Shown here: piece after piece, positions 1 through 10,500 of the stretch
How positions within the stretch are numbered: position 1 is the stretch's first letter
Layout: every line of letters starts with the position of its first letter
DNA from: Musa acuminata AAA Group
Lineage: Eukaryota; Streptophyta; Magnoliopsida; Zingiberales; Musaceae
Direction: 5' to 3'
DNA length: 64,000 nt
Assembly: GCF_036884655.1 (NCBI RefSeq)
Contig: NC_088357.1
Location: 8,047,001-8,111,000 of the forward strand
Notes under the pieces: model-generated
Seen by the model: the letters and a program-made list of their open reading frames with translations, nothing else
Databases searched by the model: none
Told to the model about the DNA's origin: nothing
Translations under genes and position numbers: made by a program

Positions 1-122
1 AGACGGGGAGGAGGAGGAGGAGGACGAGGGCGACGACGGCTGCTGAAGTCACGTAATGGAGCGTGGGAGGGAAAACTGGCGTTGACCAGACCTGATACGA
101 CCTCGCCGGAGGAGGTGACGAC

Positions 123-1115
123 ATGCGGCTGATCGACCGCTCCGACTCCCCCCAGGACGTGGCCGCCGCCGTCGTATGCTCCGCCCTCCTCGTCCTCTCC
201 GCTGCCTCCGCCGCAGCCGTTCTTCGTGTACGCCGCCTCTGCCGCAGGCGCCTCCACGACATCGTCAACCCGCTCTGGTCCGTCCGCCTCGTCCTCCTCC
301 TCTTCGCCTCCATCTGGTCCCTCTCCGACATCCTCCGCTCCCCAATCTTCCGACGTCGCCTCCCGCTCCCCTTCCGCCGCCGCCTGGACATCCTCTGCCA
401 CGCCCACCTCGTCGCCACGCAGGCTCTAGCCGAGCCCGCCTTCCTCACCGTCGTCCTCTTCCTCCTCCGCGCCTCCATCCGCCCCAAACCAGCCTCCTCA
501 GCCTCCGCATTCGCTGCCGCCATCGCCGCCGCGCTCGTCTCCGCCCTCCCATTTCTCACCCTTTACTCTCTCTACCTCACCGTCTCTACCTGGGACCTCC
601 GCCGACTTAGCCTCCCCCCCGTCCTCTTCGGCCCCAGCGACGGCGGTGTAACTTCGATCTCTTCCTCCGCCGCCGCGGCCTACCAGTGCACGTACCCGCT
701 CATCGGCGCCGTTCTCCTCGCGGTACTGGGCGCGGTGTACGTACCGGTCTTCATCTCCGCCTCGTGGGGAGCGGTGTCGGTGGTCATAAACCGGCGGCTG
801 AGGGCGCGGCTTTACGCGCTCTCCGCCACGGTGGTGGGTGCGCTCTCCGTCCAGGTGGCTGCTCTCACCTTCTCAACGCTCTGCAACCCTGGCGACACCG
901 CGTTCCAGTGGCTCTCCCTCGCCGCCGCCGTCGCGTTCGCGACGTTAGCAGCAGTCGGCGAGGCGATCCTGGTCGTCTGGCCCATCATCGATGCGCTCTC
1001 CGTCGGCAAGACGGAGGAGGCAACACCGAAGCACATGCAAAGCACGTGCGTGGTGGGTGTGCGGGACGTGGCACAGGAGGAGGGGGAGGTGGACGGCGGG
1101 TGGTCTGACCGCTAA
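123..1115 (+). CDS. Multi-pass membrane protein, unknown function
   Basis: A single-exon 330-aa reading frame opens at the first ATG of a GC-rich stretch. The protein has an N-terminal hydrophobic segment at about residues 14-35, a positively charged loop (VRRLCRRRLHD), and then about six more hydrophobic segments near 50-65, 95-115, 128-155, 190-215, 230-250 and 265-290, which suggests a seven-pass topology. The C-terminal tail of about 40 residues is polar and acidic. GC-rich third positions and a lack of indels point to a real gene. I do not recognise a catalytic motif and I do not assign a function. It resembles uncharacterised plant seven-helix proteins in layout. It converges with the PFP alpha gene, whose stop codon lies 400 bp downstream on the other strand. 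Confidence 0.7.
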   Translation: MRLIDRSDSPQDVAAAVVCSALLVLSAASAAAVLRVRRLCRRRLHDIVNPLWSVRLVLLLFASIWSLSDILRSPIFRRRLPLPFRRRLDILCHAHLVATQALAEPAFLTVVLFLLRASIRPKPASSASAFAAAIAAALVSALPFLTLYSLYLTVSTWDLRRLSLPPVLFGPSDGGVTSISSSAAAAYQCTYPLIGAVLLAVLGAVYVPVFISASWGAVSVVINRRLRARLYALSATVVGALSVQVAALTFSTLCNPGDTAFQWLSLAAAVAFATLAAVGEAILVVWPIIDALSVGKTEEATPKHMQSTCVVGVRDVAQEEGEVDGGWSDR

Positions 1116-1513
1116 CGGTGGCAGTTTCCATGGCCTTTGACTACTATAATCGGGTTGGGTGATCGTATTTACTTCCCTTAATTTTTTTTTTGCACCTTGA
1201 ATTGTGGACATAGAAATTCTTCTTTTTTTTTTCGGCGACAAATTTGTTCAGTCAAAGAAGTTAATATATCGGTCTTTTTCAAGCTTTTTTTTGTGTACAT
1301 ACATACATAATCTAGTATTTATCTCAAGGAAATTCCATTTATGTATTGACGTTCTCTAATGTTTCTCAATAAACTATAGTGTGCTTTAACCATTATTCAA
1401 CTCCCAAGTACAAATGGGGGGCACAGAATCTCAATAAAAACTATAACGCTTTAACTCGTTGGAACTGGAAAAGAAGAGTAGTAGACGAGAAGAGACGGAG
1501 CAAATCTAACATC
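1116..1513. other. Intergenic gap between convergent genes
   Basis: This stretch separates two converging stop codons and should hold the 3' UTRs of both genes. It is T-rich next to the upstream gene and contains AATAAA at about 1369 and AATAAAA at about 1433, either of which could serve as a polyadenylation signal. No reading frame here looks genuine. Confidence 0.5.
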
Positions 1514-4500
1514 TCAGAGAGGTGTCTGCCCATTCATGGAGGAGGAAGACATCAGCGCTAACACGTCTGTCACCGAAGCCATAGCACTCAAAGCTGCTTT
1601 CAGCACATCCTGCGAACACCCAGGCTTAACGATGCTTTTCACCTGTATAAACATAAGAATAATCCTCCATGATAACTTTTCTACGGGTAATTCATGGATA
1701 TTGTCCATTCCATGGCTCCAATATATAAAGGTTAAAAAATGAAGGAAAAATTATATATCATGTAATGAGAAAGTTATGGACCTTATCCAAATACTCCTGA
1801 AGCAATTTTATTCGGCCCATGTAGTCTTGGTCTTCGACGCACAACGAAATAGACTTTGCATCAGCACCCGGCCCTTCAAATTGGATTGGCCCTGGGTTTC
1901 TATATATGTCGTCCATCAGAAAACTGGAAGCTCTGAGCCTCACCAACCTGGAACCAAAAGTTCAAAATTAACTCTCGCAGGAAAAACGAACATCAGAATT
2001 GTGCAGAAATAAAGCGATAATTACAAAACAATAATGTCCTAAGAGGAAGACCTTCTCACAGGGCTTAGCTGCAAAAATAGGTATTAATACAACGTCGTAA
2101 AGACATACTCATAGGCTTTTCCTTCCAAGTCAACTGTGGCAGGATGGATGGCAGGCTTTCCGATAGCTGTTGCTCCTGCGCCATATAACCTCTTGACAGT
2201 CATCATTGCCTGGCGTTCAGCCAAAACAGTGTGTTATCAAGTGAGTGTAATGTAAAATAAGAGAGCAGTGTCCATTTATTTGCAAACAAGTAAAAAAGAT
2301 AAAAACAATTTTACCGGTATCGGAGCAGCTCCACACCTCCACTTATTCACAGGGTTCTTCAGATTTGTTATGGTCGCCATGTAACCATTCAAACCAGCAG
2401 CTAATATGTGATAGCAAACATGGCCAAGCGCCTATGCAGTACAGATCTATCTATGAGTGGCTCATTCACAAGGAAAGAAAACACAAGAAAAAAAAAATAC
2501 TACTTAACAGAACATACATAGGCATAATCGCAATCGAATTTTGATGGCAAAGATCCCCGAGCTTGGTATCCAAAAAAGTGGCAGATTGCATTGAACTTCT
2601 TTCCTATATATGTGCCTTCTTTCTGTACACCAATTTAGTAAAATGAAATTTCTCTACCTTACAAGGTTGATCAGAAACAAATCTTGAATAATGTTTAAAG
2701 AGCGAGTATGAACCTATCGTACCAACCGTCTGTTCATTTCTGTCTCCACCAGATGGGCTAGCAGCCTTTCAGTCTCGATCTGAAAATAAATGAATTAAGC
2801 AAAACGAGTTGATGCATGGTAGAGCTTAATATATCTTCTACATTATTAGTCCAACTAGTGGAGATTTACCTGGGAAAGTTGTGCAGAGTCATCAGACTCC
2901 GGGTGGAGAACCAGCTGCGGAGTCGAGGATCTCGTCAGGGAAAAGTCCTCAGTGGATCAGATATATATATGCGATTGCGAGTAATAAAAAAAAGTAACCT
3001 GTTTCCTCATAAATGGGGGCAAAAATTCAAACAACGCGGATGCCCATGGTGAAAGCTGAGAAGGTATTGTCTCAACAGAAACTCCTTGGCGATGAAGACC
3101 GTGGATTTCCTTAAGCAATTACAAATAATATACTCAGTCCATCAGAAACCATGATCCGCAACTAGATGAAGAAAAGTAAAAAAAATAGAAGTCATTCCAA
3201 TACGAAACTAGGCAAAATACCATAAAACTAATTAGTCTGAAGCAGATCATGTACCTGGAGCAGGGCGTACAATTCTGGAATACTTTCTACTAGCCCCTCG
3301 GGGATAAGAATGACACCATGATACTTGTCTGCATCAAGAACATATTGGTAAGTCACTGCGCTGTATTTCATGCTAATCAGTAAAAGAAACAGTACTCACT
3401 TCTATATGTTACCTTTCTCTGCCCTGACTTGGACTGCATCGCAGATCTGTTTTGTTATGTAAAAAATTGTAAGTTTCGATGCGGCAACATCCTCACCTAG
3501 GATAACCTGGGAATAGATTAAGGGTAATTTGAGATGAAATACACAAGATGATATCAAACAGACTCCGTTGAAAAGATGGGATAAAGTAGAGGAAAAAAAT
3601 AATTAAAAAATAGCATGAAAGACTGACCATGTTTGGATGAGACTGGAGAGTACACTCTAAGGCCACATGAGATGCCTTACGTCCCATCAAGCGAATAAAA
3701 TAGTAATACTGCAAGGTCAAACGTAAGTGACAGAACATGAAACCAGCTGAAGATGACATATAAGACTGATGATAGCCACATTGGATAAGAAAGTAAATAA
3801 CGAGCTACTCATTGGAATGAAAAACGAACATCCAGAGAACGCAAACAAAAAAAGGGAGAGCCAAAGCAAAATTTCATTTCTTAGCAAGCAAGAAAGCACA
3901 TCAGTGTCAGCTTGATTAACATTAAAAAGAAAGCCCATCTTTCTTGCCGACCATGACAAAACTATACGTCACTTAAGTATAGTTTTCTGCTCAAGTAAGC
4001 CTCCCGACAAGCACTTGAGGCATTGCAACAATTCTTCGACATCCACTTAATCAAGACTAAAGAGTATCAGAGAAGGAGCGGTGGAAAAGACAACTGGTAC
4101 AGGGACTGGTTACCAGTCGTTCTTCAACAACAACGACAACTGGAGGAGGCCCTATCTCTGGTAAAAGACGTCTCACAAAGGACAACCAGCTTCAGCCTTT
4201 AAACAGCTGGAAAATATACTTTGCTCAAGCCGCCAAGTAAAGACAAATGGTGTGGGACAAAATATCTGCTTTTCTTAGCTACTAAGGAAAATGAGTTGAG
4301 CCCCGGGGAGCCGCTCATAGTATCATCAATAATTGTGCCAAGGAATATGCGGAATATGCTTTCCTTCGTTAAGAAGTTAGAGAAATATCTGACGAGAGGA
4401 TAAGAATGCGATGGGGCCCAATGAGCACCCGGTTCTATCCTCTTCCTCTATATATTCTCTAGCTCAGTCTCTTGCAAGACATCGGTTAAAAAAACCAGAG

Positions 4501-7500
4501 TCTTACTTGAGCAGAAATCTATCATCTGACTAAGCCTTTCAACCTTTGTCTATATCCAATCTATTGTAAGCATTTTAAGCTTTCTTTAGTTCTTTGTGCT
4601 TATCATTTCTTATAATATTTTGGATACGCTTCCATTTCTTGTTGGTATCAGAGCCAATTGTATTCTGTTTTGATATAGTCTCTATCCGAATTGCTATGAT
4701 ATTTATGCTAAGTTTGCTTTGTAAAACATCACTTACGATTTAAAACTTGTGAGGAGCCCGAGGAAGGCAGCCAGGTCAAGGAACCACAGTAAGACCTTTG
4801 ACGCAAGCCCTCGAAGTTAAGAACGTAAGAAGATCTAAAACAATGCATATTTAGCATATGTCTAAGCTTTGGGAAGAAGCTATTCAAAAATGGTATACAG
4901 ACTCCCATACCTCCCATCTGGACTACCTAAATCTAGCGGAGACTTCAAAACCCACTAAGAAAGAACTAGCTCACAACATCTCTGTTATTTACGACCGAAC
5001 TTGCCTATCAAGCAGAGTAAATCTTAGAAACTTCAAACTTTTGCTTGAAGAAAACCGCAACCTTGAGCAAAGGGTTAACAATCTTGAAACCTCAATAACA
5101 ACGCTATCTTCCTTACTTATCAAAAACAAGCCTCTTACTCAAGCTGATGTTCAAAAATTGGTGCTAGAAATAACTAAGCAACCCAAACTCATTGAGGAAG
5201 AAGCCTTACGACTTTCACAGAACCTGGACCAAAAACTCCAAAGGATTGAAATTTTATTATCCAAAATAGAAAAACAAATCTTTGGATGAGCCATATATCC
5301 TCCAGGGGCACCGAATCTTACAAGGAAGCTCTTAAAGCTACTGAATCTATTGAACCCCCATCACTTGGGTTTCTCAAATCAAGTGATTTTCCGGGAGCTC
5401 TCAGCCATCAGGTAGCCATAATCAAGCAGCATAACGTACAAATTCAACTGCTGGTATAAATTGCTGAAGACATAAAAGGAATACGAACGGAGCTACAGAC
5501 AATACGGGAACTGCAACAATCAAAGACAACGCAATCCCAATTAGTACCAGACGAACTCATCACCAAATTAGCAAACCTTAACCTAGGCCCCTCTGAAAGG
5601 CCTAAAGAAACAAAAGGAAAAATATTAGTCTTTAAAGATCCTATAAAGATCTTCCAGGAAGCAAGAAGATGACTTCCAGAACACAGACCCAAGAGGTATC
5701 TACGTCAACTCCTCTCATAGAAGACCAAATCAGGAACTACAGAAGAAACCAGAGGAGAATATTCAACGCTAGAAGACGACTTGGGCAACTTATCTTCAGA
5801 AATACAGACTCAAACGCTCAGGTTCTGGAACAACAAATAGACCCTCAGGCGCAGTTGCAATTATCCATGAGGGAAAGAGCTGCAATAGCACCGGCCGAAG
5901 TATTATACCACTCAAGAAGAGATGATGCGCATCACAGGGTCTACATGCATCGATCTGAAGAAGCTATGTTGGTCACCAACAATCAAGAAGACAGGGCTTT
6001 TATTCAGGAGCAAAGCTTTGACCAACTAATCAGAAGCGGGATGAGGTATATTCATCTCGGGATCCTACAAACAAGGGTCCAGACACTTCATAGACAGGAA
6101 GAGGGAACACTGGCACTATTAGTGTTCCGAGACAACAGATGGGCTGATGATAGGTCCATCATTGCCACAATGGAAGTAGACCTGACTAGAGGAAGTCAAC
6201 TGGTCTACGTTGTACCAGACACCATGATGACGGTAGGAGATTTTTACCGTAATATACAACTTTCTATACTAACCCGTGGGTATGACACATGGCAGAATGG
6301 AGAAGCGAATCTACTGATCACCAGGGGAATGGTGGGGCGACTTTCAAATACCCCGAACGTCGCCTTTGCATATGAAATTTCAGGGGTGGTGGATTACTTA
6401 ATAAGCCATGGCGTAAGGGCTTTACCAGGAAGAAAGTATTCCACAGCAGAAATCAGAGGAAGAGACTGGATGATCAGACCCACACAGGTCTCAATTCCCA
6501 TGCAGCCTGCCGAACTCAGGAGTCGAAATCTAATTGATGGAAGAATTTCAATTAGCTTCGACAATTATAAAGCAGCATCAACATCCAGCAGAATCCGTTA
6601 CAACAACGCGGATGACGAAACATTCAGTGATGAAGAGGAAATCCGAAGCCACACAATAGCTGTCAATATTCAATTGGATGACAGCAAGGACGAAGCTGAG
6701 GAGCTACGGGAAAACCTTAATTCCTACTTCAGAGACACCCACATCACAGGAAAGGAAGTAGAGATGCCGTACCCTCGGAAGCATCAAAAGGAATTAATCG
6801 CAGCAGGACTAGAAGAAGAATTGATAATGGAATACCCACAGTTAGCAAGGCTATCTCAACAGGTATATTCATCATCTGCTGTATCAAACTACAGGCCACC
6901 AACGGACTCAACCATGGGACCTGTAAACTATCCCCCGGCTGTAAACATAGAATCCACAAGTCAGAGACCAGAATATGAAGGACACTCAAGACAACCGAGG
7001 TTCAAGGCAAAGAACTTCTCGGAAGCCTGGAACCTCCCTTCAGCCTTTCAGCAGCAAGGAGCAATATTTATAATCCCATCCCAATTGGGAATGTTTGATG
7101 AGGTGTTTATGAGGTGGGAATCAATAACAAAGAATTTAGTATCTTTACAAGGGTTCACAGATCCTCTAGCAAAAATGGAATTTATCGAAAATCTGCTCGG
7201 AGAAGCAGAGAAACTAGCGTGGATCCAATGGCGGATGGCTTACCCAGAAGAATACCAACTACTTCTAGCCAATGCGGATGGAATGGGGGGAACACAAAAT
7301 ATCCTCTCACAACTGAGGACGATCTTTATACTAGAAGACCCATTTCAAGGATCTACGACAACACAAGAAGAAGCTTACAGAGATCTCGAAAGGTTATCTT
7401 GTACTAACCTTAAACATATTATTCAATTCTTAAATGACTATATGAGGTTGGCATCCAAAACAGGAAGGATGTTCCTAGGACCAGAATTATCCGAAAAGTT

Positions 7501-10500
7501 GTGGTCCAAAATGCCAGGGGAGCTAGGAAAAAGGATCAAAGAGGCATTTGAAGCAAAATATAGGGGAAACACCATAGGGGTAATCCCAAGGATTCTCTTC
7601 TCCTACAAATATTTGGAAGCGGAATGCAAGGATGCTGCATTCAGGAGAGCATTAAAAGACCTATCCTTTTGCAGTGAGATTCCTATCCCAGGATATTACA
7701 ACAAACCTGAAAGAAAATATGGGGTAAGGAGATCAACCACCTACAAGGGCAAACCTCATTCATCTCATGCAAGAATTGAAAAGAGAAAGCACTTGATGAG
7801 AAATAAGAAATGCAAGTGCTATCTGTGTGGAGAAGAAGGGCATTTTGCAAGGGAATGCCCTAACGACCGAAAAAATATCAAAAGAGTAGCAATATTCGAA
7901 CAATTGGACATTCCGGAAGAATACGAAATACTATCAGTACAAGAAGGAGAAAACCAAAGCGACGCAATTTATTCAATATCTAAAGGGGAAGATACAGAAG
8001 ACCTGCAGCATGGTATTCACTCCTTTACTCATAAAATCTTTGCTTTAATAGAAGATAGTAGAACTTGGTGGATAGGACCTGAGACGGGATACCGAGAAAG
8101 AGTACAAGTTTCCCAAGAACAAGCTGAGTGCAGACATATATGGGAAATCAACACGGAGCTACCACCAGTATTTGAAGGATGCAAGTGCTGCAAGAGAAAG
8201 TCACAAAGAAGGCATAGGAGACACTGTCCCTTATGCAAGATCACTTCGTGCGGGATGTGCAGCATATATTACTTTGATAAAAGAACCCCCGTAATGATGG
8301 AGGAACCACCAAGGTATGAACCTAAAAACTTGCTTCAAACACAACAAGATTTCATTAATCATTGTGAAGCAGAAATAAGAAGGCTCAAAATGGCGGTTGA
8401 ATTTGAACAACAAAAAACCAAGGAGCTTGAAGAAATGCATGCTCAATCCATAGCCACAGCCCAAGAAAATCTCCGTTTACAAAATGAGGTGGCAGAACTA
8501 AAAGCAAAATATGATAAATTGGAAGGAGAAGTACTGGAAGTGGATCGATTGAGGCTGGAAAAGGCAGATCTCCTGAAAGAGATACAAAGGCTGGGAAAAA
8601 GAAAAATTGAGGAGAGCGAAGAAGAAGAAAGTGAAGGGGCTCTTGTTCTCTTAGAAGAAGAAACTCAGAAGATCCTTTCTATGGAAACAAAGGAAACAGG
8701 AGGATCAAGAAAATCTAAGAATATGCTCTTCAACCTAAAGGTAACTATGGAAATTCTAAATATTCCCCCTTTCGAGGTTAATGCTATACTAGATACAGGT
8801 GCGACCACTTGTTGCATAGATGAAAAGGCTGTACCAAAAGCAGCAATGGAGGAAAATCCTTATGTTGTACATTTCAGCGGGATTACCTCCAAAACAACAG
8901 CGAATAAAAAATTAAGGGGAGGCAAGATGACTATTGGAAACAACATCTTCAGAATCCCTTACACCTATGCATTCTCAATGAAGTTAGGGGATGATATTCA
9001 GATGATAATAGGATGCAATTTCATAAGGGCAATGCAAGGAGGGGTTAGGATCGAAGGTAACACGGTTACATTCTACAAAAATTTGACAACTATTATTACT
9101 CTGCCCTATATCTCGACAGCCGCAGCAATAGAGGAACTAGACCTGGAAGAAGATGACTATATTCAAATCCAGGAGTCAGTATTTTACTCGGCAGAAGCTC
9201 AACAAAGCGATGAAAGAATAAGAGCCAAGTTCGGAAGCCTACTAGACCAGCTAAAGGCCCAAGGTTATATTGGGGAGGACCCTCTCAAGCATTGGAGAAA
9301 GAATGAAATAACATGCAAGTTGGAAATCAAGAATCAAGATTTTGTGGTGGAGGACAAGCCTCTCAGACATTTAACACCACAAGCAAAGGAAGCTTTTTCC
9401 AAACATATAAAAGCACTACTGGAAATAGGGGTTATCAGACCAAGCAAAAGCAAGCACCGTACCACTGCTATAATTGTTAACTCAGGAACCACGGTGGACC
9501 CCATAACAGGAGCGGAAAGAAAAGGGAAGGAAAGGATGGTTTTTAACTACAAAAGGCTCAATGACATCACGGAGAAGGATCAATATAGCCTCCCTGGTAT
9601 CAATACCATCCTCAAAAAGGTCAGCAATAGTAAAATTTACTCAAAGTTTGATCTAAAATCTGGCTTTCATCAAGTCGCCATGCACCCTGATTCCATCGAA
9701 TGGACTGCATTCTGGGTACCTGAAGGATTGTATGAATGACTTGCAATGCCATTTGGTCTCAAAAATGCCCCTGCTGTATTCCAAAAGAAAATGGATAATT
9801 GCTTCAAAGGTACGGAACAATTCATTGCAGTCTACATTGATGATATCCTTGTTTTCTCAGAAAACGAAAAGGAGCATGAGCAACACCTCACCAAGATGTT
9901 AAAAATATGCCAAGAGAATGGCCTTGTTTTAAGCCCGACAAAGATGAAAATTGCAGTAAAGGAAATTGAATTTCTTGGAGCAGTCCTGGGGAATTCCAAA
10001 ATCAAATTGCAACCCCATATCATTAAAAAAATTACTGATTATCGGGAAGAAGACCTCACTACCAAGAAAGGCCTCAGATCATGGCTAGGGATCCTAAACT
10101 ATGCAAGGAGCTACATACCCAACCTTGGCAGACTCTTAGGCCCGTTGTATTAAAAAACAAGCCCAACAGGCGAGAAAAGGATGAACAAGCAAGATTGGGA
10201 ACTGATCAAGAAAATCAAGGGCTTAGTACAAAATCTTCCTGACCTAGAAGTACCTCCTGAAGATTGTTTCATAATACTGGAAACAGACGGATGCATGGAA
10301 GGGTGGGGAGGAATTTGTAAATGGAAAAAACAAAAATACAACCCCAAAAATACTGAAAAGGTATGTGCCTACGCCAGCGGAAAGTACAATCCCATCAAGT
10401 CCACTATAGACGCTGAAATGCATGCAGTTATGAAAACCCTGAAGGCATTAAAGATTTACTTTCTTGACAAAAAGGAAATCATTATCAGAACAGATTGCCA

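Noticed and set aside
4221..4403. 60-aa frame in the viral intergenic region (also at 11122-11304)
   Set aside because: It starts without ATG, lies in the promoter region, and is duplicated only because it is inside the terminal repeat.
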